From Herbaspirillum frisingense GSF30 (GTDB taxonomy: Bacteria; Pseudomonadota; Gammaproteobacteria; Burkholderiales; Burkholderiaceae_D): 58,201 nt of DNA. The stretch spans positions 1-58,201 of the forward strand of contig NZ_AEEC02000035.1 in assembly GCF_000300975.2 (NCBI RefSeq), written 5' to 3'. Below are positions 21,860-30,824 of this stretch, piece by piece; positions within the stretch are counted from its first letter, which is position 1; each line of letters starts with the position of its first letter. The position numbers and the translations under genes were made by a program. Under the pieces are notes generated by a model. That model did no database searches. It was not told where the DNA came from and worked only from the letters and a program-made list of their open reading frames with translations.

Positions 21860-22723
21860 TCAGTAAGCGAAGTGAGTCAGGTTCAGCCAGGTTCCATCCA
21901 GCAGCAGGGCCAGCAGGCCGGCGCCGGTCAGGCAGGGGCCGAAGGGAATGGCCTGGCCGCGCTGGTGGCGCCCGCCGACCATCAGCGCCAGGCCCAGCAG
22001 GGCGCCCATCACCGAGGCCAGCAGCAGCACCAGCGGCAGCGCCTGCCAACCCAGCCAGGCGCCCAGGGCGGCCATGAGCTTGAAGTCGCCATAGCCCAGG
22101 CCGTCCTTGCCGGTGGCCAGCTTGAAGATCCAGAAGATCAGCCACAGCACGCCATAGCCGGCGGCCGCGCCCAGCACTGCATCGGGCAGCGCCACCAGGC
22201 GATGGTTCAGGTTCACCAGCAGCCCCAGCCACAGCAGCGGCAGGGTCAGGTCATCGGGCAGCAGCATGGTGTCGGCATCGATGAAGGCGAGCGCAATCAG
22301 GAAGGCGCTGCAGAGCATGACGGCCAGCCCGGTGGCGCCCAGTCCGAAGCGCCAGGCCACCAGGGCGAACAGGAGCGCGGTCAGCAGCTCCACCAGCGGA
22401 TAGCGCGCGCTGATCCTGGCCTGGCAAAAACTGCAGCGGCCGCGCAGCAGTACCCAGCTCAGCACCGGCAGCTTGTGCCACGGCGCCAGCGGCCGGGCGC
22501 AGTGCGGGCAGGCGGAATGGGGCAGCCAGAGGTCGTAGCGATCCTGATGCGGCAGGGCTTCGCCGCGCTCCATCGCCACAAAATTGGCGGTCTCGCGCAG
22601 CATCATGATGGGCAGGCGGTGGATCACCACGTTCAGGAAGCTACCCACCAGCAGGCCCAGCAGGGCCGCCAGGCCGGCCAGGGCGGGATTGCCGGGGAGG
22701 GCGTAGGCTTCCAGGAAATGCAT
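21860..22723 (-). CDS. pilD: PilD, type 4 prepilin peptidase / N-methyltransferase
   Basis: A 287-residue membrane aspartyl protease that trims and methylates prepilins. The N-terminal zinc motif is CPHC and CSFC (near residues 74-77 and 99-102), followed by RYPLVELLTALLF. The two catalytic Asp are in DADTMLLPDDLTLP (near 150) and GYGDFKLMAALGA (near 210). Multiple membrane segments. It starts 80 bp after pilC. Confidence 0.94.
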   Translation of the reverse strand: MHFLEAYALPGNPALAGLAALLGLLVGSFLNVVIHRLPIMMLRETANFVAMERGEALPHQDRYDLWLPHSACPHCARPLAPWHKLPVLSWVLLRGRCSFCQARISARYPLVELLTALLFALVAWRFGLGATGLAVMLCSAFLIALAFIDADTMLLPDDLTLPLLWLGLLVNLNHRLVALPDAVLGAAAGYGVLWLIFWIFKLATGKDGLGYGDFKLMAALGAWLGWQALPLVLLLASVMGALLGLALMVGGRHQRGQAIPFGPCLTGAGLLALLLDGTWLNLTHFAY

Positions 22724-22803
22724 CGTCGGGTTCAGTCGTATCGGGTCGTGAAGTCAGGCCGCAGGGGGGAGTAGCCGCAGCAGGCCGGTCGTGCCGTCTA
22801 CCG

Positions 22804-24048
22804 TCACACCACCGAACCCATGCGAAATACCGGCAGATACATCGCGACCACCAGCCCGCCGATGACCACGCCAAGCACCGCCATGATAACGGGTTCCATC
22901 AGGCTGGTGAGGGCGCTGACGGCTTCGTCGACCTCGCGTTCGTTGAGTTCGGCGATCTTGCCCAGCATGGCGTCCAGCGCGCCGGCCTCCTCGCCCACGG
23001 CGGTCATCTGCACCGCCAGGTCGGGGAAGACGCCGGTGGCCTGCATCGCCCCATGCAGGGATGCGCCATTACGCACCGCATCACGCACCGCCAGCGAGGC
23101 CTCGGCGAAGACCACGTTGCCAGCCGCGCCGGCGACGGTCTCCAGCGCTTCCACCAGCGCGATGCCGGCCCCGAAGAGTGTGCCGAAAGTGCGGCTCCAG
23201 CGCGCCAGCGCGGCCTGTCGCAACAGCCTGCCGAAGATCGGCAATGACAGGCTCAGCCGCTGCGCCCGCGCCCGCAGCGCCGGATAGCGGCGCCAGGCAT
23301 GCAGGGCCAGCAAGCCGCTCACGGCCAGGCCCAGCAACAGCACGGGCCAGTAGCAGCCCAGCGTACGCGCCAGGGCCATCACGATACGGGTAGGCAGCGG
23401 CAGTTCGGCGCCGAACTGCTGGAACATCTGCTCGAAGGCCGGCACCACCCACAGCAGGATGACCGCGGTCACCACGATCGCCACCAGCACCACCGCGCCC
23501 GGATAGGCCAGCGCCGCCCTGACCTTGCCCCGCAGCGCCAGCGACTTCTCCCGATAGAGGGCGATGCGCTCCAGCATGCTGTCGAGCATGCCGGCCTCCT
23601 CGGCGGCGCGCACCAGGTTGCAGAACAGGCCATCGAAATGGCGCGGATGGCGCTGCAGCGCCGCGTGCAGGCTGTCACCGCGTGACACCTGTTGCCGCAC
23701 CTCGCCCAGCAGGCCGGCCAGTGGCCCCTGGCCGGCACCGCGGATGGCGATGTCCAGCGACTGCAGCAGCGGCAGGCCGGCCTGCAGCATGGTGGCCAGC
23801 TGGCGGGTGAAGAGCGCGATCTGCTTGTCGCTGATGCGGGCGCGGGAGGGCTTGCGTGGAGTGACCGGGATGGCAGTGCTGCTACCGACACTACCTGCTT
23901 CTCGCCGCAGGCGCGCCACCCGCAGTCCCTGGCGGCGCAGTTGGGCGCGTGCCTGGGCTTCGTCGCTGGCCTGCAGGACACCGCGCTGTGGCTGTCCGTG
24001 CCGATCCAGGCCTTCCCAGCGGAAGTGTTTTGGTTCAGGTGCCGGCAA
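22804..24048 (-). CDS. pilC: PilC/GspF-type inner membrane platform protein
   Basis: A 414-residue type IV pilus assembly protein with two T2SF domains (about residues 75-200 and 280-400) and three membrane helices (near 180, 225 and 385). The N-terminal FRWEGLDRHGQPQRG is the usual PilC opening. The start is a TTG at 24048 with GGGAGAG just upstream. It overlaps the end of pilB by 14 bases, so the two are translationally linked. Confidence 0.9.
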   Translation of the reverse strand: MPAPEPKHFRWEGLDRHGQPQRGVLQASDEAQARAQLRRQGLRVARLRREAGSVGSSTAIPVTPRKPSRARISDKQIALFTRQLATMLQAGLPLLQSLDIAIRGAGQGPLAGLLGEVRQQVSRGDSLHAALQRHPRHFDGLFCNLVRAAEEAGMLDSMLERIALYREKSLALRGKVRAALAYPGAVVLVAIVVTAVILLWVVPAFEQMFQQFGAELPLPTRIVMALARTLGCYWPVLLLGLAVSGLLALHAWRRYPALRARAQRLSLSLPIFGRLLRQAALARWSRTFGTLFGAGIALVEALETVAGAAGNVVFAEASLAVRDAVRNGASLHGAMQATGVFPDLAVQMTAVGEEAGALDAMLGKIAELNEREVDEAVSALTSLMEPVIMAVLGVVIGGLVVAMYLPVFRMGSVV

Positions 24049-25180
24049 GGATCTCTCCCATGCTGGTTTCGCCGCGCAGGACCTTGAGCAGGCCGGCGCG
24101 ACGCAGGTCGATGATGCCCTCGGCCTGCGCCTGGCGCGCCAGCTCCAGCGTGCCGGCCTGGGCCAGGATCAGCGCCTGCATGGCGGCGCTGACCGGCATC
24201 ACCTGGTAGATGCCGGTGCGGCCGCGATAGCCGCTCTGGTTGCAGGCCTGGCAGCCTTGCGGGATATAGGTGGATGGCTTGCCCGGCGCCGGACGCCGGC
24301 AGCGGCACAGCTTGCGTACCAGCCGCTGTGCCACGATCAGGCTCACCGACGCAGCGATGTTGTAGGCCGGCACCCCCATGTTGAGCAGGCGCGTGAGGGT
24401 CGAGGGGGCGTCGTTGGTGTGCAGGGTGGAGAGCACCAGGTGCCCGGTCTGGGACGCCTTGACCGCGATGTCGGCGGTTTCCAGGTCGCGGATTTCGCCC
24501 ACCATCAGCACATCCGGGTCCTGGCGCAGGAAGGCGCGCAGCGCCGTGGCGAAGTCCAGCCCGGCGCGTTCGTTGATGCCGACCTGGTTGATGCCGGGCA
24601 GGTTGATTTCCACCGGGTCCTCGGCAGTGGCGATGTTGACCCCGGGGCGGTTGAGCCGCTGCAGGCAGGCGTACAGGGAGACCGTCTTGCCCGAGCCGGT
24701 GGGGCCGGTCATCAGCACCAGCCCATGCGGTCGGGCGATGGCTTGCAGCAGCGCTTCCTGCTGGGCCGGTTCATAGCCCAGTTCGGCGATGGAGAAGCTG
24801 GCCTGGGCGGTATCGAGGATGCGCAGGACGATCTTTTCGCCGAACTGGGTGGGCAGGGTGGAGACGCGCAGGTCGATGCTGCGCTGGGCCAGTGCCAGGC
24901 GCATCTTGCCGTCCTGGGGCAGGCGCTTTTCGGCGATGTCCAGACGCGCCAGGATCTTCAGGCGGGTAGCCAGCTTGTCGCGCAGTGTCAGCGGTGGCTG
25001 CGCCAGTTCGTGCAGCACGCCATCGACGCGCAGGCGCACGCGGAAGAAATGTTCGAAGGGTTCGAAATGCAGGTCGGAGGCGCCCATGCCGACGGCGTCG
25101 GCCAGCAGCTTGTGCAGCAGGCGTACTACCGGGACATCGTCATCGGCCACCGCCGGGGTTTGAGCTTGCATGACTGGCAT
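24035..25180 (-). CDS. pilB: PilB/GspE-type ATPase, short form lacking the N-terminal domain
   Basis: A 381-residue secretion/pilus extension ATPase. It begins directly at the N2 region (VVRLLHKLLADAVGMGASDLHFEP), followed by Walker A TGPTGSGKTVS near residue 165, the Asp box EDPVEI, Walker B LRQDPDVLMVGEIRD near 230 and the His box. PilB proteins usually have ~560 residues; the ~170-residue MshEN/N1 domain is absent, and the following gene ends about 110 bp upstream. The cysteine knuckle is also reduced (KLCRCRRP then GCQACNQSG ~15 residues later). I chose the ATG at 25180 because GGAGGAG lies 4 bases before it; a GTG at 25216 adds 12 residues. Confidence 0.82.
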   Translation of the reverse strand: MPVMQAQTPAVADDDVPVVRLLHKLLADAVGMGASDLHFEPFEHFFRVRLRVDGVLHELAQPPLTLRDKLATRLKILARLDIAEKRLPQDGKMRLALAQRSIDLRVSTLPTQFGEKIVLRILDTAQASFSIAELGYEPAQQEALLQAIARPHGLVLMTGPTGSGKTVSLYACLQRLNRPGVNIATAEDPVEINLPGINQVGINERAGLDFATALRAFLRQDPDVLMVGEIRDLETADIAVKASQTGHLVLSTLHTNDAPSTLTRLLNMGVPAYNIAASVSLIVAQRLVRKLCRCRRPAPGKPSTYIPQGCQACNQSGYRGRTGIYQVMPVSAAMQALILAQAGTLELARQAQAEGIIDLRRAGLLKVLRGETSMGEILAGT

Positions 25181-25292
25181 GGGACTCCTCCGCGCAAAGG
25201 GGAGCCAGTCTCCCACGCAAGCTTGCGCGCGGCCAAGCGGGCTGGCCGATTGCCTGCGTCAAAGTCGGCAGAGTTCGATACAGGAACAGGCC

Positions 25293-26585
25293 CTAGTCGC
25301 CCCGCGTTTGCGACTGCGGCATGGCGATCAGCTTGACCATGCGGATCGCCTGGTTCTGGACCTGCACGATTTCGATCACGCAGCCCTCGAACTTCACGGC
25401 CACGCTGGCTTCGGGGATGTCCTGCAGGGTTTCCAGCAGCAGGCCGTTGATGGTCTTGGGGCCATCCAGCGGCAGCGTCAGGCCCAGGCGCTTGTTGATG
25501 TCGCGCAGGGTGGTGCTGCCTTCGAGCAGGCAACTGCCGTCCTTGTCCCAGCCAAAGCCTTCACCCGAGGAGCCGGGCGAGGAGGTGGTGAATTCGCCGA
25601 TCATCTCTTCGATGATGTCTTCCAGGGTCACCAGGCCCTGCACCTCGCCGTATTCATCGACGACGATGCCCAGGCGCTCGTGATTCTCCTGGAAATACTG
25701 AAGCTGCGTGAAGACGTCGGTTTCCACCGGCACGTAATACGGTACCGACAGCAGGGCACGGATATCGTCGTGGCTGATGTCCTCTTCCTGGCGGAACAGC
25801 GACACCGTCTTGCGCACATGCAGGATGCCGACGATGTGGTTGATTTCCCCTTCGTAGACCGGCAGCTTGTTGTGATAGCAGGTGGCCAGCTGGTGCAGGA
25901 TCTCTTCCACCGGTGCGGCCAGGTTCAGGGCCTCGACCTGGGCACGCGGCGTCATCACGTCTTCCACCGAGATCTTTTCCAGGTCGAACAGGTTCAGCAG
26001 GATGCTCTTGTGTTTCTGCGGGATGAAGCTGCCGCCTTCGAGCACGATGGAGCGCAGTTCTTCCGGCGAGATGCGCTGTTCGGCCGCCCGCGCCCCGGTC
26101 TTGATGCGCAACAGCTTCAGGATCGCCGAGACAAAGATGTTGACGAACCAGATCAGCGGCTTGGCCAGCCGCATGAGCGGCTTGAGCACGAAACTGGTGA
26201 ACAGGGCAATGCGTTCGGGATAGGTGGCGCCGATCACCTTGGGGACGATTTCGGCAAAGATGATCAGCAAGGCCGCCACGAAGGCGGTGGCGGCGGTGAT
26301 CACGCGCTGGTGGTTGCCGAAGGCGGTAATGGCCAGTGCCGTCACCAGCGCGGTGGCCAGTGCATTGATCAGGGTATTGGCGATCAGGATCAGCGACAGC
26401 AGCCGTTCAGTGCGATCGAGCAGCCACAGGATGGTGATGGCGGCACGATTGCCCTGTTTGGCCAGGTGCCGCAGGCGATGGCGGTTGGCGGCCATCAGCG
26501 CCGTCTCGGTCATCGAAAAGAAGGCCGAGAGCAGGATCAGGATCAGGAGTGCAAGAGCTTGCACCCATATGGGTACGGTATCCAA
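25293..26585 (-). CDS. CorC/HlyC-type transporter (CNNM + CBS pair + CorC_HlyC)
   Basis: A 430-residue membrane protein of the CNNM/CorC group linked to Mg2+/Co2+ efflux. The CNNM (DUF21) membrane domain is at about residues 1-190 (LLSAFFSMTETALMAANRHR). A CBS pair at about 205-330 includes VMTPRAQVEAL and GIVVDEYGEVQGLVTLEDI. The CorC_HlyC domain is at about 345-425. The likely start is a TTG at 26585 with poor ribosome-site support. Older names call such proteins hemolysins; there is no reason to infer haemolysis. Confidence 0.88.
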   Translation of the reverse strand: MDTVPIWVQALALLILILLSAFFSMTETALMAANRHRLRHLAKQGNRAAITILWLLDRTERLLSLILIANTLINALATALVTALAITAFGNHQRVITAATAFVAALLIIFAEIVPKVIGATYPERIALFTSFVLKPLMRLAKPLIWFVNIFVSAILKLLRIKTGARAAEQRISPEELRSIVLEGGSFIPQKHKSILLNLFDLEKISVEDVMTPRAQVEALNLAAPVEEILHQLATCYHNKLPVYEGEINHIVGILHVRKTVSLFRQEEDISHDDIRALLSVPYYVPVETDVFTQLQYFQENHERLGIVVDEYGEVQGLVTLEDIIEEMIGEFTTSSPGSSGEGFGWDKDGSCLLEGSTTLRDINKRLGLTLPLDGPKTINGLLLETLQDIPEASVAVKFEGCVIEIVQVQNQAIRMVKLIAMPQSQTRGD

Positions 26586-26742
26586 ACGTTGCCGTCAGGT
26601 TGATTGCCCTCGCGCACGGGAGGGATTCGGCGGACCTGCTTGCCTGTGGCCAGGGCGGGCAGGGCGGCCAGCGAGCGCCAAAGTCTAGACGATGGGGGCC
26701 TATCCCGCAAGCCGGGCCGGCGCGGAAGGGAGCGCTTGCCCC

Positions 26743-27699
26743 TCAGTAACCCCGCACACGGTCATACAGATGCGGTGGCGGCAGCCCACCCAGCATGGCC
26801 GAGATCGCTACCGCCGCCTGGCGGGCGCGCTCCCGCCGCGACGGCGTCGCCGCCGCATGCGGCGTCACCAGCACGCGGGGGTGGCGCCAGACCGCCGCGT
26901 CGGCAGGCAAGGGCTCTTCATCGAACACGTCCAGCACGGCGCCCGACAGCTGGCCCTCGTCCAGCGCGGCCAGCAGGTCGGGCAGGCACAGGTGGCTGCC
27001 GCGCCCGACGTTGATGACGGCCGCGCCGCGTGGCAACTGGCGCAGCAGGTCGGCGTCGAGCAGGTGGCGGGTGTCCTCGGTTTCCGGCAGGAGGCAGATC
27101 AGGATATCGGTGCGCGCCAGGAAGGCAGGCAAATGGTCGGCACCGGCATAACAGCTCAGTCCCTTTTCGCTGCGCGGCGAGCGCGCCCAGCCGGCGGTGT
27201 CGAAACCGATGGTGGCGTGCATGCGCGCCGTGGCCAGCCCCAGCGCCCCCAGGCCGAGCACGCCCACCCGGGTTTCCAGGGCGGTGCGCGGGGTGGAGAA
27301 CTCCAGCCATTGCGCCCTTGCCTGCTGGGCAACGATGCGCGGCATGTCCTTCAACAGCATGAGGCTGCTCATGACGGTGAATTCGGCCATGCGCTGCTGG
27401 GTTTCGGGCGTGACCATGCGCACGATGGGCAGGTCCGGCAAGTGCGGATCGGCCAGGATGTGGTCGACCCCGGCCGCGCTGCTGATGATGGCCTTCAGGT
27501 TGGGGAAGCGGGCCAGGCGCCCCGCTTCGGGTTGCCAGACCAGGACATATTCCACCCGGGCCGGATCGACTTCAGGGTCGTCCCAGGCGCACACCTCCAG
27601 TCCCAGTCCGGGGGCGAACTCATGGAAACTGGCGCGCCACTCCGGTAGCGCGGCGGCACCGCCGGACTTGACCAGCAGTACGGGGGAGGAAGAACTCAT
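26743..27699 (-). CDS. ghrA: D-2-hydroxyacid dehydrogenase, glyoxylate/hydroxypyruvate reductase A type
   Basis: A 318-residue NAD(P)H enzyme reducing glyoxylate or hydroxypyruvate. The Rossmann motif GLGALG is near residue 150 and is followed by WARSPR, whose basic residues suggest NADPH. The catalytic Arg is in INVGRGSH near 230, Glu in FDEEPLP near 265, and His in VTPHAAA near 283. The start overlaps the iclR stop (ATGA), so regulator and reductase form an operon beside the oxidase/transport operon. Related hydroxyacid dehydrogenases cannot be excluded. Confidence 0.85.
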   Translation of the reverse strand: MSSSSPVLLVKSGGAAALPEWRASFHEFAPGLGLEVCAWDDPEVDPARVEYVLVWQPEAGRLARFPNLKAIISSAAGVDHILADPHLPDLPIVRMVTPETQQRMAEFTVMSSLMLLKDMPRIVAQQARAQWLEFSTPRTALETRVGVLGLGALGLATARMHATIGFDTAGWARSPRSEKGLSCYAGADHLPAFLARTDILICLLPETEDTRHLLDADLLRQLPRGAAVINVGRGSHLCLPDLLAALDEGQLSGAVLDVFDEEPLPADAAVWRHPRVLVTPHAAATPSRRERARQAAVAISAMLGGLPPPHLYDRVRGY

Positions 27700-28553
27700 G
27701 GGCGGGGCTCCACAGGATTGGCCTGATGCATGGGACGGCGCAATGCCGGATCGAAGGGATTGATCTGGCGCGACAGCGCCGCGGCTTCCCGTTGCAACAT
27801 CTGTACCACGGTCGGCAGGCGCTCCTCGGTCAGGCGCGAGGTCAGCGTGCCCACGCTGAGCGCACCGACGATGGCGCCGCTGCAGTCGAACAGTGGCACG
27901 CCCAGGCCGGCCATGCCGTCGAGCAGACCCGCCTGGCGTGCCGCGTAGCCGGTTTCACGCACACGCTCGATTTCGGTGCGCAGGTAGACCTCGTCATAGA
28001 CCCCGAACTCGCGCAGGCGCGGCACGTTGTAGCGGATCACTTCCTCGCGCTCCTGCTCCGGCAGGAAAGCGAGGATGGACAGCGCACCCTGGCCCACGCC
28101 CAGTGCCACCCGGCCGCCGATGTCCCCGGTGAAGGCACGGATCGGGAAAGGGCCGTCGACCCGGTCCACACAGACCGCGTCGAAGCGCGAGCGTACCAGC
28201 AGGAAGACAGTGTCGCCCAGGCTGCCGCACAGGCGCAGCAGCGCCGGCCGGCACAGGCTGCGCAGGTCGGAGGCATTGCCGGCGCGGGCGGCCAGCGCGA
28301 ACAGGTCCATCCCCAGGCGGTACAGCTTGCTGCGTTCATCCTGCTCCACCACGCCTTCGCTGACCAGGGCCTGCAGCAGACGGTGCGTGGTGCCTTGCGT
28401 GAGGCCGATGGCCTTGGCCACCTGGGTCACCCGCATGCCTTGCGGTGGTGCATCGGCCAGTGCGCGCAACACCGCGAAGGTGCGCTGGATGCCGTTGACC
28501 GGCAGGGTGGCCGGGGCGGTGGTCGAGGAGGCCTCGTCGTTGTCGTCGTTCAT
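27696..28553 (-). CDS. IclR-family transcriptional regulator
   Basis: A 285-residue regulator. The N-terminal winged helix-turn-helix (about residues 18-80: IQRTFAVLRALADAP, AIGLTQGTTHRLLQAL) is followed by an IclR effector domain (about 95-265: LFLLVRSRFDAVCVDR-like core, GVPLFDCSGAIVGALSVG). I chose the ATG at 28553 (MNDDNDEASS); the frame is open ~97 codons further upstream, but that stretch lies in the divergent promoter region and is not IclR-like. It is divergent from the ABC/oxidase operon, which it probably controls. Confidence 0.88.
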   Translation of the reverse strand: MNDDNDEASSTTAPATLPVNGIQRTFAVLRALADAPPQGMRVTQVAKAIGLTQGTTHRLLQALVSEGVVEQDERSKLYRLGMDLFALAARAGNASDLRSLCRPALLRLCGSLGDTVFLLVRSRFDAVCVDRVDGPFPIRAFTGDIGGRVALGVGQGALSILAFLPEQEREEVIRYNVPRLREFGVYDEVYLRTEIERVRETGYAARQAGLLDGMAGLGVPLFDCSGAIVGALSVGTLTSRLTEERLPTVVQMLQREAAALSRQINPFDPALRRPMHQANPVEPRP

Positions 28554-28642
28554 GAGGGGGCTGTTGTCTGCTGGGTGGAATCGGTGGCGTCCTGCCCTCC
28601 GAGTTATTCCAGCTGACGAAATAATTATTAAAAATTTCCTGT

Positions 28643-28659
28643 CTGTCGAAATACGATAG
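28643..28659. promoter_or_regulatory. Dyad in the iclR/ABC divergent spacer, candidate IclR operator
   Basis: CTGTCGAAATACGATAG has matching half-sites (CTnTCG / CGAnAG) around a 5-bp centre in the 268-bp spacer between the divergent iclR and the ABC operon. The spacer is locally AT-rich (28618-28640). No clear -35/-10 pair could be fixed. Confidence 0.35.
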
Positions 28660-28821
28660 CAGAATTGGCACCGAAATTGCATCAATAACGAAACAGGAGA
28701 CGCGCATATCACCCCAGTCCTTGAGGTGGATGCGACTTTACAGATGAATGCATCGGAGTGCCCGCCGGCCGACAAGCCCGCCAGCCGCGCAGCGCCCGAA
28801 CTTTGCGACAGGGAGCTTGCA

Positions 28822-29907
28822 ATGTCATTTCTCACGCTGACCAATGTCAGTAAGTTCTACGGCGATACCCAGGCGGTATCGGGCTTCAACCTGACGGTGG
28901 AGAAGGGGGAATTCATTTCCCTGCTGGGACCCTCCGGTTGCGGCAAGACCACCACCCTGCAGATGATTGCGGGCTTCGAGAACGTCAGCGGCGGCCGCAT
29001 CGAACTTGATGGCCGCGACATCACCCATGCCAAGCCCAATACTCGTGGCCTGGGCATCGTGTTCCAGACCTATGCGCTGTTCCCGCACATGACGGTGGAG
29101 CAGAACGTGGCCTTCGGCCTGGAGATGCGCAAGTGCGCGCCCGCCGAGAAGCGCGACCGCGTGGCGCAGGCGCTGGCCCTGGTGCACCTGGAAAAGCATG
29201 GCGCCCGTTATCCGCGTGAACTGTCCGGCGGCCAGCGTCAGCGCGTGGCCCTGGCGCGCGCGCTGGTGATCGCACCGCCCGTGCTGCTGCTGGACGAACC
29301 CCTGTCCAACCTGGACGCCAAGCTGCGCGAGGAAATGCAATTCGAACTGCGCGACATCCAGCGCAAGGTCGGTACCACCACCATCATGGTGACCCACGAC
29401 CAGAGCGAGGCCATGTCCATCAGCGATCGCGTGGTGGTGATGGAGGCCGGGCATATCACCCAGGTGGGCCGTCCGATCAATGTGTATGAACATCCGGCCA
29501 ATCGCTTCATCTCCACCTTCGTGGGCAAGGCCAACCTGCTGGAAGGCCAGGTGGTGGGCGCCGCCGGCGAGCGCGCCGATATCGCCGTGGGCGGCATGAT
29601 GCTCAGCCTGGAGAGCAACGACAGTGGCCTGCGTGGCGGTGGTCGCGTGGTGCTGGGCCTGCGTCCGGAAAAGATCCGCTGTACCGAGCCCGGCCAGGGC
29701 CGCTGCAATGGCGAGGTGGTGCGTCGCTTCTTCCTGGGCAGCCAGTGGATGTACGAGGTGCAGACGCCGCTGGGACTGTTGTCCGTGCTGGCCCCCAACG
29801 ATGGCGCCGAGGCGCTGGAGCAGGGCGCGACGCTGGGCCTGGTCTGGAGCGACTTCAACCTGCGCCTGGTCTCCACCGCCCGTAGCGACGAACGGGTGCC
29901 GGCATGA
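28822..29907 (+). CDS. ABC transporter ATPase, PotA-like
   Basis: A 361-residue ATPase of the polyamine/opine/iron class of importers. Walker A is GPSGCGKTTT near residue 36, the Q-loop is in FQTYALFPHMT, the signature LSGGQRQRVALARAL near 135, Walker B LLLDEPLSNLD near 155, and H-loop VTHDQSEAM near 190. A C-terminal TOBE-type domain follows (about 275-355). I chose the ATG with AGGGAG upstream; the frame is open 32 codons further without likeness. First gene of a tight seven-gene operon. Confidence 0.92.
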   Translation: MSFLTLTNVSKFYGDTQAVSGFNLTVEKGEFISLLGPSGCGKTTTLQMIAGFENVSGGRIELDGRDITHAKPNTRGLGIVFQTYALFPHMTVEQNVAFGLEMRKCAPAEKRDRVAQALALVHLEKHGARYPRELSGGQRQRVALARALVIAPPVLLLDEPLSNLDAKLREEMQFELRDIQRKVGTTTIMVTHDQSEAMSISDRVVVMEAGHITQVGRPINVYEHPANRFISTFVGKANLLEGQVVGAAGERADIAVGGMMLSLESNDSGLRGGGRVVLGLRPEKIRCTEPGQGRCNGEVVRRFFLGSQWMYEVQTPLGLLSVLAPNDGAEALEQGATLGLVWSDFNLRLVSTARSDERVPA

Positions 29908-30821
29908 GTGCGGCCGGTACCTCGCCGGCGGTGGCACCCGTCGTGACGGCACCGCAAGGCGGCAAGGCCCCCGGCCAGCGCAGCCTGCCCTGGCTGATGT
30001 CGGCCCCGGCCATCCTGCTGTGCACGGTGATGCTGCTGGTCCCGCTGCTGCTGACCTTCGTGCTGTCCTTCAATGCCTATGACGCCGAGACCGGTCCCAA
30101 GGCCGGGACGTTCACGCTGGAGCATTACCAGGCGGTGCTCACCGATCCCTACTACTACGCCATCTTCTGGCGCACGCTGTGGATATCGGGCCTGGTCACG
30201 CTGATCTGCATCGTGCTGGGCGCGCCGGAAGCCTACATCCTCAATCGCATGCGCAAGCCCTGGCGCTCTGTCATGCTGCTGGTGGTGCTGGCGCCGCTGA
30301 TGATTTCGGTGGTGGTGCGGGCCTTCGGCTGGAGCATGCTGCTGGGACCGGAAGGTTTGATCAACAGCTTGCTGATGGCGCTGGGTTTCAGTCGCGTCAA
30401 GCTGCTCTATACCGAGACGGCCATCGTCATCGCCCTGGTGCACGTGATGCTGCCCTTCATGGTGATTCCGGTATGGACCTCGCTGCAAAAGCTCGATAGT
30501 GGTGTGGCCAATGCCGCGCTGTCGCTGGGCGCCTCGCCCATGACGGTGCTGCGCCGTATCGTGCTGCCGCAGATCATGCCGGGCATCCTCTCGGGCAGCC
30601 TGATCGTCTTTGGCCTGTCGGCCAGCTCCTTTGCCATTCCAGGTCTCTTGGGCGGACGTCGTCTGAAGATGATGGCCACCATCATCTACGACGAATACCT
30701 GCACGAACTGAACTGGCCCCTGGGCGCGGCCATCGCGCTGCTGCTGCTGGTGGCCAACCTGGTCATCATGCTGGGCTGGAACCGCATGATCGAACGTCGC
30801 TACAAGAAAGCGCTGGGCTGA
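29904..30821 (+). CDS. ABC transporter permease, PotB-like
   Basis: A 305-residue inner-membrane permease with about six membrane helices and the EAA loop NAALSLGASPMTVLRRIVLP near residues 202-221. A ~25-residue Pro/Ala-rich cytoplasmic tail precedes the first helix (LPWLMSAPAILLCTVMLLV). It overlaps the ATPase stop by ATGA. It pairs with the next permease. Confidence 0.92.
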   Translation: MSAAGTSPAVAPVVTAPQGGKAPGQRSLPWLMSAPAILLCTVMLLVPLLLTFVLSFNAYDAETGPKAGTFTLEHYQAVLTDPYYYAIFWRTLWISGLVTLICIVLGAPEAYILNRMRKPWRSVMLLVVLAPLMISVVVRAFGWSMLLGPEGLINSLLMALGFSRVKLLYTETAIVIALVHVMLPFMVIPVWTSLQKLDSGVANAALSLGASPMTVLRRIVLPQIMPGILSGSLIVFGLSASSFAIPGLLGGRRLKMMATIIYDEYLHELNWPLGAAIALLLLVANLVIMLGWNRMIERRYKKALG

Positions 30822-30824
30822 ACC

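Noticed and set aside
27696..28844. Longer IclR start (97 extra codons)
   Set aside because: The extra part lies in the AT-rich divergent control region and has no IclR similarity; the ATG at 28553 fits the family.
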